From Zygnema circumcarinatum (Eukaryota > Streptophyta > Zygnematophyceae > Zygnematales > Zygnemataceae), in NCBI GenBank assembly GCA_037447605.1, contig CM074823.1, positions 21,179 through 85,178 of the forward strand: a DNA stretch of 64,000 bases, written 5' to 3'. A program made the translations under genes and the position numbers. Below the pieces are notes generated by a model, which searched no databases, was not told the DNA's origin, and was given only the letters and a program-made list of their open reading frames with translations. Positions 12,967-22,289 of this stretch are shown here, piece by piece. Numbering within the stretch: position 1 is the stretch's first letter; each line of letters opens with the position of its first letter.

Positions 12967-13404
12967 CTATGTAAAGAGAGACTTATCACCACACATATGT
13001 TTAGAGGCACCAGAGTCTATGAGCCACGGTGACAGATTATCTTTATTCATAAAGATTTGATTTACAAATTCCGCTGGCTTGGCATCACTTGCCATGTTAC
13101 AATATTGTGAGCCAATCCTAACCCTGGGCAGCCAGCCAGTGGCCCGGCTTATCGTACTGAAAACATGGCATCTCCTTGCCCTTCTTCTTATCAGGTAAAG
13201 GACACCAATCAACACGTACCACCTGGGTGCCTTCTTGGTACAACAATCGCTTGAGATGTCCTTGGCTGCAGTGAGTTGCGGGTGCCCCGAGACCACACAG
13301 CCCTCTTGGCAAGATTTCATTATGCGAATCACCATGACGTCTTCGGGAGACGGCTTCTTTGCTCCCTTTGATGCGCTCTCTTCTGCTCTCACTCGCATCT
13401 GCAC
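12967..13404 (-). pseudogene. copia gag-protease remnant with aspartic protease site
   Basis: The minus-strand frame ends in SPWLIDSGASKHMCGDKSLF, the hallmark copia protease motif with catalytic D-S-G-A. About 60 codons upstream, in a shifted frame (13118-13312), is PCFQYDKPGHWLAAQG, a decayed CCHC zinc knuckle in which the second and last cysteines are replaced. Gag further upstream (up to 13922) survives only as short frames. Confidence 0.8.
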
Positions 13405-13926
13405 TTCCTCAAGGGTGAGCGGCTCTTAACGAGGCAGCGTTCAGCAAATTTATGGTTGGTGGGAAGAGCACAAACAAAGAGGCCTGTCAAGGAAGCTGGT
13501 GGGTATATTCCAGTAGTTCTCAATTGCTTTAGAAATAATGACAAACTTATCCATTAGTTCATGAACCTGATGACATAAAAGTTGGTTACTTGACCTCCAT
13601 CTTCGTCTACACCATCAATCAATAAATGGACTTCAATTTCATGTCGATGGTGTCAATAATGGGTGAATTTCTACATTCTGGCGTGCCATTTTGAGCTCTC
13701 AAAGCATCTTCAAGGGATTCCCTTGGCTTAAGGCGATGTCATCCTCACTTGGGCGTCCTTCTTCAGCTTCCGTCTCTCCTGCTCCATCGGAGTAGGAGGG
13801 TGAAGTCCGGCGGTGGTGAGTCGACCCGTTGACGTCTTCAAGAGGCCCTTGCTATGAAGAAGAGTTGTCAGTATCCCGCGTACGTGTGGTTCCCGAAAGA
13901 TAGGGATGGTGTGCGCAGTCACCTAA

Positions 13927-13938
13927 GCTCTGATACCA
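13927..13938 (-). promoter_or_regulatory. copia primer binding site (initiator tRNA-Met)
   Basis: On the minus strand TGGTATCAGAGC, two bases inside the 5' LTR end (AACA-AG-TGGTATC). This 12-mer complements the 3' end of plant initiator tRNA-Met and is the standard copia primer site. It fixes the orientation and the 5' LTR boundary of R1. Confidence 0.9.
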
Positions 13939-13940
13939 CT

Positions 13941-14791
13941 TGTTGAGATTAAACCAAGAAGCTGAGCCCCTGCTGGTGGTGCTCTCTCTCCGTGTTTGTC
14001 GGCAGTGATGGCTGGGTCAGTCAGGGCAGACTTGAGAGACGGTGTGTAAGAGAAAGCCCACAAGAGGCGAGAAACCTCTTCTTATGCGATGAAAGATCAG
14101 CAGGCGGGCGCAGTTGCTCCAGCTCTGGCTCTCTGTGGCTCTCTGCTCAGCGTTCTGTTGGGGCTCCCTGGGACTTTCACACCCATCTGGGCAGCCTTCT
14201 CTCGGGAACAGTGCTCCCGGCTGCAGTCCACAGGCACAGACCTCCCCATAAAGGCTCAAGTGATTCTCGATACTAAGCTTCTCCAGGCGGAGGCGGCTTG
14301 TGTAGCTTCAAGGAGCTCATGACCACAGCCCACCTGCATGCGCAGGTGTCCCAGGGCCCCTACGTGGGCTGGTGTCCAGCCATGGCATTGTCAAGTGCAC
14401 CTTAGTGCGCCCTATCTCCAGAGGGTGTGTGCGCAGGGTGGCATGCGCTGGTGGGAGGGGAGCACTGAGTGAGTCGTGTCGCAGGCGCTGGCCGTGAAGC
14501 GCGGCTTCTCGTGTGCGCGAAACTCCAGCGCGCACCCACTGAAACTCGTCCTAAGTTCAAGTCCGATAACGCAGAGTATTTGTAGTGTTAGCAACTCACG
14601 GTCGTCCATACACCCGGACATTTCGATTCGGTTCAGTCACGTCACGTGCATGATGACCTCGGGATTTGGCGTCGCGCCCGCGCGACCATCCTGCTCCATT
14701 TGGCGTCAACGCCTGAGTCCCGGGTCCTTTGGTGTCCTGAGAGTTGTCTCCTGCCGGGCAGTTGTGCGGCCTTGTGGCGGCCTGTACAACA
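13941..14791 (-). repeat. 5' LTR of copia R1
   Basis: Runs from TGTTGAGATTAAACC at 13941 to GTACAACA at 14791. It shares blocks with the 3' LTR, such as GTGTGTAAGAGAAAGCCCAC, AACCTCTTCTTA and CTCCCCATAAAGGCTC, but is clearly diverged. The TATA-like box of the 3' LTR is mutated here. Confidence 0.8.
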
Positions 14792-15279
14792 AGTGGTCGA
14801 ATCCGACGGAAGCAAAGGCTGGATTTTGAGCGTGTAAGCCCGGGGGTGGGCGACGCAGGATTAGGAGTCGGATCAGGCCCTTTAGGGGCCGTAGTACGAT
14901 GTTGTTAGCTTCGTCACAGGCTGTGTGTCACGTGTGTAGTGACATAGTACTTGAGGATTGGCTTTTGTTATGTGGGGTAACAATTCATTCGCGGCTGTAG
15001 TAGTCTGTTCTGGTACCAACTACGTGTTGGGCACTCTCACTTACTCGGTGTGATAGTAAGTGGGGATTCTTGGGTAGCCGTTTCAAAGGGGTCTCTCAAT
15101 GTATGAGTGAATTCACTATTAAGGAGTTTTAGAGCAGGAGCTTTCTCCTATTCATTTCTCCACTGTTATTCGGCTGTCATTATTCTTTGTGATTCACTCT
15201 GTGAGTAAAATGGGCTATAGTGAATGTGAGGGTTTGAAGATATGTCATGATGGAGTTGGAATCAGAACTCCATTGGTGA
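14792..15279. other. Spacer between copia copies
   Basis: No recognisable gene. Probably decayed retrotransposon sequence, because both flanks are copia and the GC content matches; I cannot align it confidently to a specific part. Confidence 0.4.
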
Positions 15280-15908
15280 CCCGAATGGAGGAGCGGGCCG
15301 GGCTGCCGGTGGAGGTCCACTGCACCAGCAGGTACCTCATGGTGGGAGCGGCGTCCAAATCTCGCCAAAACCGTGAGAATGCGACTGCCGTTACATATGG
15401 GTATCGAGAACAACTTGAGGCGGTTAAGAGGATAACTTCGATACCTCAAAGGTAAACAATGGCATCAATTCGAGAGAGGGAGGCGGCGGCCCGAAGTGTC
15501 TGGAATACACAGCCGGTGGGGAGGTGACCGGATCTGCGACCGTCGACATCTGGATCACGTCATTTACGAGCGCCCAGTGGCGTCATTTCTTGGAGTTGAA
15601 ACTGCAAAGCGGTAGCGATATCTTCTCACCGAATGGAGTACATGGGCTGGCGATAATCCCGCACCCAGCCGAGGGGCTTAGGTAATGGATCGCTCTTCTT
15701 TGATGAGTGTGACCGACCACAACTCCCAGTGCAGATTCTGTTGGACAACCAATCTTCGATCGCGCTTATTGAGAACCCTGTATTTCATCGGAAGAGCAAG
15801 CATATCAAAATCCAGTATCACTTCACAAGAGAGTTAGTGGATCTTTGGCGGAGATCGCGGTGTCGACCGATGCGGGCGGTGACATGGGCGGATATCTCGC
15901 TGAAATAG
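15280..15908 (+). pseudogene. copia RNase H pseudogene (copy R2, plus strand)
   Basis: Plus-strand sequence parallel to the R1 enzyme but broken by stops and indels. It covers the segment for ...RPDLAKAV...EAVKRIxRYLKG...GGDPD. From about 15700 it reads cleanly through [20 protein letters not shown]-like codons to the true copia end ([14 protein letters not shown], then a tryptophan-alanine-aspartate stretch) and a stop near 15906. The sequence after it matches the R1 region just before its 3' LTR. It is a second copy in the opposite orientation to R1. Confidence 0.8.
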
Positions 15909-15996
15909 AAGGGGGGATTCCAGGGACCGACCAATGTGGAGAAGAACAATCACCTCCCTCAGTTAGGACCTACAATAAATTTTCAAGCCCCAGGGA

Positions 15997-17388
15997 TTAA
16001 TTTATCTCAGTAGTAGGAACCGTACAATATTTGGGACATAGACTTTCAGGGCATGAAGGACACAGGACTTGAAGCGCTGAGGCGCTAAGCGACAAGGATG
16101 GTCAGCGGTAGCCCAGGCAGCGAAAAGTCCTAGGTTAAATCATCAATGCCGTGGCGTGACGAACTGAAACAAATGTTGGGGCATGGACGTGGCGGCGACG
16201 CTGACTAAGGAAGCGAGGAGGGTGGAATGTGAGCGAACAGCGTGACAAATACTGGCGTCTTGTGACGGAGCTGAAACTTAGGACGAGTTTAGGTGCATAA
16301 AGGTTACCTACCCAGCACGGAAAGCCGCGTTTGAAAACTTCATGTAGCTGGCGGCGTCGAGGAAGCTGATGCGGCTCCCCTCCCATTGAGCCTTGCCACC
16401 ACGTAATGCGAGAGACATCTGCGAGCTACTAAAACACAGCGAGAATGCCATGGCCGGACACAAGCCCGCGTGGGGAATTAATGCGGCTGTCGCATCTTTA
16501 CGGCGGCCGTGACGGTCGCGGCCGGTGACCCATAAGCTGCTCCACGGGGGAGAAGCAGCATCGAAATCACCCAGAGCCTTTATGGGGAGGCTCATGCCTC
16601 TTCTTGCACTTCCGGGCCGATTAGCCAGCGGTGTAGGTAACATGTGAGCGGTATACATGGAGTGTGACCTGATAACTACGTTAGCGATTTGCCCTTTTAA
16701 GCAAAATTGCTTACTTAAGGGTAGATACCGGGGAGGTCCACGAGGTTGAACCACTTCTGAGGCGTGGTTTGTTGTTACATTGTTATCGAGCCTAAGGGCG
16801 GTATTTGCAATCCACCCTAAAAACACCGTGATCTCTGAGCATGGTACGGATTGGTTGAGCTGTGGCAGCCAAGTCCGTAGGTCCATATGATGAAGGAGCT
16901 TAGACGCGCTTGTGAAAACCCTTGAGTGTTGTGCTCGAGGGGCCGAGCCACCGCGGTTTAAGGTGCAAGGGAATGTAGCGAGCGGTATCGTGGAGTGTAT
17001 GACTAATACTAAATCCCTTGATTTGCCTTTTAATGGTAAAAGCATGGGTGATACGAGAAGGTCGGGGAATTCGAACCACTGGCGGAAGCGTGGTTTATTC
17101 TGATAAACTGTCGAGGAAGGGGTGTGTATTACAGTCGGGGGCGACCCATGGCTAACTTGATTAATGTGGCGTAGGATGAGCGAGGCGAGGGAGTAGTTCT
17201 TTGCTGCGTCTGATTGTATCTTTCATTGTATAAAGAAGAGGTTTTTAGGCGGTGGAAGCTTTCTCCTTACCTGCTTGTCTCTCGATTGCCTAGCTTTGGA
17301 GAACCGCGGTAGTCATCATGTGGGGCAAACCCGCGGAGAACTTACCCGGAAGGAGCCGGGGAAAGGGGGCTAAGTTTTTTGACCCTCC
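15997..17388 (+). repeat. 3' LTR of copia R2, interrupted by a TRIM-like insertion
   Basis: The start resembles the R1 LTR (CCGTACAATATTTGGGACAT and GACTTTCAGGGCATGAAGGA). It then follows the same order of blocks: CCTTTATGGGGAGGCTCATG, TATCTTTCATTGTATAAAGA (the TATA region near 17217-17232), GGTAGTCATCATG, and GTTTTTTGACCCTCCA at the right edge. About 0.5 kb of unrelated sequence (16643-17107) interrupts it. The right end merges into the GTGCCTCG minisatellite without the expected CTCAACA terminus. Confidence 0.75.
16643..17107 (+). mobile_element. TRIM-like element with tRNA-derived terminal repeats, copy 1
   Basis: Two related repeats of about 135 bp (16643-16779 and 16974 to about 17107) flank an internal part of about 190 bp. 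The first repeat starts TGTGAGCGGTATACATGG and ends GTTGTTACA. Directly after it lies TGTTATCGAGC, one gap and one mismatch from the tRNA-Met primer site TGGTATCAGAGC. A purine tract AGGTGCAAGGGA precedes the second TGTAGCG repeat. Each repeat holds a tRNA-like core: TGGTAAAAGCAT (A-box-like) and GAATTCGAACCA (B-box-like, 17067-17078). It interrupts a copia LTR. An alternative reading is a dimeric tRNA-SINE. Confidence 0.65.
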
Positions 17389-19515
17389 AGTCACCGGCGG
17401 CCTGGTGCCTCGTGCCTCGTGCCTCGCCTTGTGCCTCGTGCCTCGCCTCGTGCCTCGTGCCTCGCCTCGTGCCTCGTGCCTCGCCTAGTGCGCAGGCGCA
17501 CCGCTGCGTGCGCATTGCTCGCACAGTGCACCGTGCCTGGCACCGTGCCTGCGTGCCTGCGCTACCGTGCCTGCGTGCCTGCGCCCATTGCCTGCGTGCC
17601 GCCTGGAGTACTTTGTGGCTGCGCGTGCCTCGTACCTCTCTCGTGCCTCGTGCCTGCGCCTCGTGCCTCGCGCCTCGCCAAGTGCCTGCGTGCCTCGCCT
17701 GCGTGCCTGCCGTGCGCACGCACAGTGCACCGTGCTCGCACGGTGCCTGCGTGCCTTGCCTGCGTGCCTCGTGCCTCGCCCACCGTTACTTTTTCTAGTA
17801 CTTTTCCTTTTAGGTGCCTGGGTGTCTCGCTGGTGCCTGGGTGCCTCAGCCTCGCCCTAGTGCCTGGTGCCTGCCTGTGCCTCGTGCCTCTCTAGTGCCT
17901 GGAAGTGCCTCGCCTCGTGCCTGGGTGCACCAGCCTCGTGCATCATTGCACCAGCGCCTGCGCCCCAGTGCCTCGTGCCTGCGCCTGCGTGCCTCGTGCC
18001 TCTCAGTGCCTGCGTGCGGGTACTTACCGTGCCTGCGTGCCTCGCACCGTGCCTCGTGCCTCACCCCAGTGCAAGTGCGCCTCGTGCCTGTGCCTGCGCC
18101 TGAGTGCTTCGTGCCTCGCCTGGGTGCCTGCGTGCCTCGCCTGCGTGCCTGCGTGCCTTTCTTAGTGCCTCGTGCCTCGCCTAGTGCCTCGTGCCTCGCC
18201 TCGTGCCTCGTGCCTCGCCTCGTGCCTTGTGCCTCGCCTCGTGCCTCGTGCCTCGTGCCTCCCCTCGTGCCTCGTGCCTCGCCTGCGTGTCTCATTGCCT
18301 AAGCCTGCGTGCCTGTTACTGCGCCTGCGTCGCGTGAGTGCCTCGCCCTAATTACCACGTGCTGCTCGCCTGCGTGCCTGCGTGCCTGCGCCTGCGTGCC
18401 TGCGTGCACCGTGCCTGCGTGCCTGCGTGCCTCGCCCCAGTGCCACCGTGCCTCGCCTGCGTGTTACCGTGCCTCACCTGCGTGCACCGTGCTTTCGCCT
18501 GCGTCGTCGTGCCTCACTAGTGCCTCGTGCCTCGCCACCGTGCCTCGTGCCTGCGCCTACGTGCCTGCGTGCCTGCGCCTGCGTACCTGGAGTGCCCTGC
18601 GCTAATGCACGCCTGCGCTGGTGCCTGCGTGCCTGCGCCTGCGTGCACCGTGCCTTGCACAGTGCCCACCGTGTGCCCCGCCCACCGTGCCTAGAGCTGC
18701 CTCACCTGCGTGCCTCGTGCCTGCTTCCCAGTGCCTGGAAATTGCCTGCTTAGCCTCCTTCGTGCCTGCGCCTCGTGCCTCGTTCCTGTACCTCGTCGTG
18801 CCTGCGTGCCTGCTTTAATTGCCTCGTGCACCACTTCGTGCCTCGTGCCGCGCACCGTGCCTGCATTACCTGCGCCTGCGTGCCTGCGTGCGCACCGCTG
18901 AGTGCCTGCGTGCCTCGCCACCGTGCCTGCGTGCCTGCGCTGAGTGCCTGCGTGCTCACTGAACCTCGTGCCTCTGCCTCGTGCCTGCGTGCCTGCGCCT
19001 GCGTGCCTGCGTGCCTGCGCCCCATTGCCTGCGTGCACTGCGCCTGCGTGCGCTGCCGCCCTGCGTGCCTCACGTGCCTCATTACTTTCGCCTCGTGCCT
19101 GCGTGCCTGCGCCTCGTGCCTGCAGCCTGCGCCAAGTGCCTGCGTGCCTCACCTGATGCCTCGTGCCTTGCACAGTGCCTTGTGCCTCGTATGGTGCCTG
19201 CGACGCGCCTGCGTGCCTGCGTGCCTGCGCCTGCATTACACCGTGTCGCCCTAGTGCCTGTTACTCGCCTGCGTGCCTTGTGCCTGCGCCCTGCGTGCCT
19301 GTGCCTGCGCCTGCGTGCCTGGCGCCTCGCTGAGTGCCTGCGTTACTTTTCATACCATTGCCTGCGTGCCTCTCTGTGTAGTGCCTCGTGCACCGCCTGG
19401 GTGCCACCGTGCCTCATGCCTGCGCCTGCGCACCGTGCCTGGCCTGGTGCCTGCGTGCTTTGCACAGATGCCTGCGTGCACCGCCTGCGTGCCTCGTGCC
19501 TGCGCCTGCGTGCCT
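17389..19515 (+). repeat. GTGCCTGC/GTGCCTCG minisatellite block 1
   Basis: About 2.1 kb built almost wholly from 7-9-bp words GTGCCTGC, GTGCCTCG, GTGCCT and GCACCGTG. Few stop codons occur on either strand, so many overlapping frames are open (Arg/Ala/His-rich on the minus strand, Cys/Leu/Pro-rich on the plus strand). These frames have no codon bias or domain and are not genes. Confidence 0.93.
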
Positions 19516-19649
19516 TGTAAGCAGCATATACTCATGGAATTTGTATGGCCAGAGTACTACGTCCATGATTTGCCTTTTAATGGTAAAGCACATGTGTGGA
19601 GATGCAGGGAGGTCTTGAGTTCGAATACTAACAGGCGAGGTTACTTACA
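19516..19649 (+). mobile_element. Solo terminal repeat of the TRIM-like family
   Basis: A single 134-bp repeat, TGTAAGCAGCATATAC...GGTTACTTACA, with the family core TTTGCCTTTTAATGGTAAAG and the B-box-like GAGTTCGAATAC (19617-19628). It is flanked on both sides by TGCCT, compatible with a 5-bp target duplication, although the surrounding array is itself made of TGCCT words. A clean stand-alone repeat is what LTR-LTR recombination would leave. Confidence 0.65.
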
Positions 19650-19824
19650 TGCCTCGTGCCTACGCCTGCGCACCATTGCCTCTCCCACAGTGACTCGTGC
19701 CTGCGCTGAGTGCACGGTGCTGCACAGTGCCTGCCGTGCCTGCGCCTGCGTGCCTGCGTGCCTGCGTGCCTGCCTGGGTGCCTGCGTGCCTGCGCGCAGT
19801 GCCTGGTGCCTGCAAGCCTGCGTG
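19650..19824 (+). repeat. GTGCCTGC minisatellite block 2
   Basis: Same short words as block 1, lying between the solo TRIM repeat and TRIM copy 2. No coding content. Confidence 0.9.
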
Positions 19825-20275
19825 TGTAGCGGCGCTATACATGGGTTGGCAATAAGCAGGAAATCACTACATCATGGTTGCCTTTTAATGGTAAAAGCAC
19901 TTAGGTGAATCTTTGGGAGGTCACGAGTTCGAACCTATACTGCCAGGCAGCGGGTTGCGTTATTAGTATGGGGAACGAGGGCCCATTATTTGCAATCCAC
20001 CCTAAAAAGCTGCAGGTGATCTCGAGCATGAATGCGGTTGGCAATGGGGGAGTGCAGATAGTCAACACATGTGTTAGCCAGGCTTGAAACGGTTGCTGTG
20101 AAAAACCTTGTTGCTTCGGGCAGGCAGGAACAGGTGGGGAGGAATGTAGCGCTATACATGGAGTTGTATATGGCAGTACTTACATCATGATTTGCGCACA
20201 ATGGTAAAAGCACTTAGGTGATGAATCTTGCGGGAGGTCACGAGTTAGAACCTGCTTTGCGGCGGGTTAAATTTA
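19825..20275 (+). mobile_element. TRIM-like element with tRNA-derived terminal repeats, copy 2
   Basis: The left repeat starts TGTAGCGGCGCTATACATGG at 19825 and contains TGGTAAAAGCACTTAGGTG (A-box-like, about 19889) and GAGTTCGAACC (perfect B-box core, 19925-19935). The internal part (about 19964-20144) shares TTTGCAATCCACCCTAAAAA with copy 1 and ends in the purine tract CAGGTGGGGAGGAA. The right repeat starts TGTAGCGCTATACATGGAG at 20145; its B box has decayed to GAGTTAGAACC. Total about 450 bp, with no coding capacity. The flanks are minisatellite, so the target duplication is ambiguous (GCGTG against TCGTG). Confidence 0.65.
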
Positions 20276-20612
20276 TCGTGCTCGTGCCTGCGCCTGCGTG
20301 CCTGGAGTGCGCACCAGCCTGCATTGCCTCGTGCCTGCGCCTGCGTGCCTGCGTTACTTTTCGCTGAGTGCCGCCGCGCCTGCGCGCTGGTGCCTGCGTG
20401 CCTGCGTGCACCGCTGGTGCCTGCGTGCCTCGCCTAGGTGCCACCGTGCCTGCGTGCCTCACCTGCGTGCCTGGTGCCTGCGTCACAGTGCTGCCTCCGT
20501 GCCTCGCCTGCGTGTCTCGTGCCTGCGCCTGGGTGCCTCCTTTCCTGCATTTTCGTCTAGGTGCCTGCATTACTTTCGCCCTGCGTGCCTGCATTACCGC
20601 CCCAGTGCACCA
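20276..20612 (+). repeat. GTGCCTGC minisatellite block 3
   Basis: Array of GTGCCTGC, GTGCCTCG and GCACCGTG words with scattered single-base changes. No coding content. Confidence 0.9.
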
Positions 20613-20639
20613 TCCCAACAAACACACTTGGCGCAGGTT

Positions 20640-21062
20640 TGAACACAAGACATATCGGTATCCACACACAGTACTTTACCATTAAAGGCAGCTTTGGCGG
20701 ATATAAGTACTAGGCCCGTACAACACATGTATATGGCCGTTTAAATACGTTCCTCCCATACCTAAGCGGGGCTGAAGTCACCGGCGCCTCAAAAAGGAGT
20801 TTCCGCGAAGGCGTGATTCAAGCTCCTTGACACATGGGCTACTGACCTTAGCCCTCGAGGCCCTTGGGGAGGCGTTAAGGTACCATGCTCGAGAGATGGC
20901 GGTGTTTTAGGTGGATTACAAATGCAGAACGCGCTCGATGCGATGTAACAAACGCCCAGCTGCAAGGTTTTGAACACAGCGGAACCTCCGGTATCCACAC
21001 AGTAGCTACCGACTAAAAGGCAGCAGCGGATATAAGTCTTGGGCCATGCAGCGCGCCTTAAG
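20640..21062 (-). mobile_element. TRIM-like element, copy 3 (minus strand, diverged)
   Basis: Read on the minus strand it has the same order: a tRNA-like repeat (about 21058-20960), an end GTTTGTTACA followed by a PBS-like TCGCATCGAGC, and an internal part with TTTGTAATCCACCTAAAACA and CATCTCTCGAGCATGGTACC. A purine stretch TATGGGAGGAA follows, then a second repeat with TGCCTTTAATGGTAAAGTAC and the B-box-like GTGTTCAAACC. The repeats are more diverged than in copies 1 and 2, suggesting an older or distinct subfamily. Confidence 0.6.
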
Positions 21063-21084
21063 CGTTTGCTTCTGTTTCGTGCTG

Positions 21085-21600
21085 CGCTGGTGCCTGTGCT
21101 GCGCGCCATGCCTGCGTGCCTCGTGCCTGCGCACCGTGCGCAAATTACTGCGCCTGCGTGCCTGCGTGCCGCCTGCGTGCCTTGCCCGCGCGCGCCAAAT
21201 TGCCTTGTACGCACCGTGCGCCATTACCTGCTTCGTAAAAGCTCGTACACCATACCAATACTTTCCGTGCCTGCGCCGCACCGTGCCTCGTGCACCTCGC
21301 CCTACGTGCTGCGTGCACCGCCCTGAGCCTGCGTGCCTGCGCACAGTGCCTGCGTGCCTGCGCTTCGTGCCTCGTGCCTGCGCTTCGTGCCTGCGTGCCT
21401 GCGCCCCTGCATTACTCGTGCTGCCACAAATGCACAGAGTACTTTCGCCTGGAGTACCTCGTGCCTCGCACGGTGCCTTGTGCGCCGCCTGCGTGCCTCG
21501 TGCCTGCGCCTCGTGCCTTGTGCCTTGCCTGCGTGCCTCGTGCCTGCGTGCCTCGCCTGCGTGGCTTCGTGCCTCACCGCCTTGGCTGCTGCGTGCGCTT
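21085..21600 (+). repeat. GTGCCTGC minisatellite block 4
   Basis: Same short words, somewhat more degenerate, for example at the left edge near GTGCTGCGCTGGTGCCTGTG. The array fades out near 21600. No coding content. Confidence 0.88.
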
Positions 21601-21879
21601 GCTGGCCTTCACATTTGATCACCTGAGGAGGTGTACTTAGGGGCGGCGCTCGTCTGAATCTTTCTCGCATTTGTGGTAAATTGTGGCGTCGGGGACCACC
21701 TAGGGCAGGGAAGGGTCTGGGGATGAGAACATGCGAAGGTTGCAAGATTCCGTCGCGGCGCGGTACCTCTTGAGACGCATATGTAGCCAGCCAGCGTCGC
21801 CCGATGTGAGGCCGAGGATGGCGGGGCATCGACCACATCTTCCTTCGTTTGGAGCGTACGCCGTCGTTCATTACCGATG

Positions 21880-22289
21880 CAGTTTCACGCGATAGATACC
21901 CGGGCCAATTTGTCGTCGGACCAGCCTTGCGTAGCGTAAGGATCGACGTGCGCCGGCGATGCGGCGGCGCGTCGCCAGCGGCGCCGCTGAGCTATGGCGG
22001 CGTTAGATGCGTTGTACACCTACGACCCATTGAGTCCGGAGAGAGGAGCAGCAGCGTGTGATGCGCGGTAGGCTACAACTTCCCGATCCTCCATCTTTGG
22101 TAGGAGGTTGACGGAAATATAAAGGCGTGGGTGGCTGTCGTCCCACCCAACCAGCGTCTGCGGCGACCGGTTTTCCCAGAGGCTCGCCCTCTCTGGTTCA
22201 CTCTCTCTCTCACCCCCTTCCTCTCTCTCGTGAGACTTCACAGTGCGGTGTGGCGATTCATGCTGAAGAGGCGGATTTAGGTCGTTACA
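21880..22289 (+). repeat. Probable LTR of a second retrotransposon type (R4)
   Basis: The right part (22126-22289) is similar to 29548-29696: both have CCCAACCA near the left, long CTCTCTCT stretches, and end GCTGAAGAGGCGG...GTCGTTACA. A TATA-like ATATAAAGG lies at about 22116-22124. The GTTACA end followed by unrelated sequence suggests an LTR boundary at 22289. The left end is a guess; no TG start was fixed. Confidence 0.45.

Larger units (their letters stand above)
8417..14791 (-). mobile_element. Degenerate Ty1/copia LTR retrotransposon (copy R1)
   Basis: A minus-strand copia element of about 6.4 kb with the expected layout: 5' LTR at 13941-14791, a primer binding site matching initiator tRNA-Met at 13927-13938, gag and protease remnants, reverse transcriptase and RNase H near 9.5-11 kb, a polypurine tract at 9334-9342 and the 3' LTR at 8417-9331. 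Both LTRs run TGTTG...CAACA in the window orientation. The coding region has many frameshifts, the LTRs differ in length (915 and 851 bp), and the bases flanking the ends (AAAAC and AGTGG) are not a target-site duplication. It is an old, dead copy, or possibly a recombinant of two copies. Confidence 0.85.

Noticed and set aside
19825-20275. Functional tRNA genes suggested by A- and B-box motifs
   Set aside because: No cloverleaf with paired acceptor stem could be read, and the motif is part of a dispersed repeat.
17342-21640. Dozens of overlapping Cys/Leu/Pro- or Arg/His/Ala-rich frames
   Set aside because: Artefacts of stop-free GTGCCTGC words; open in several frames on both strands at once.
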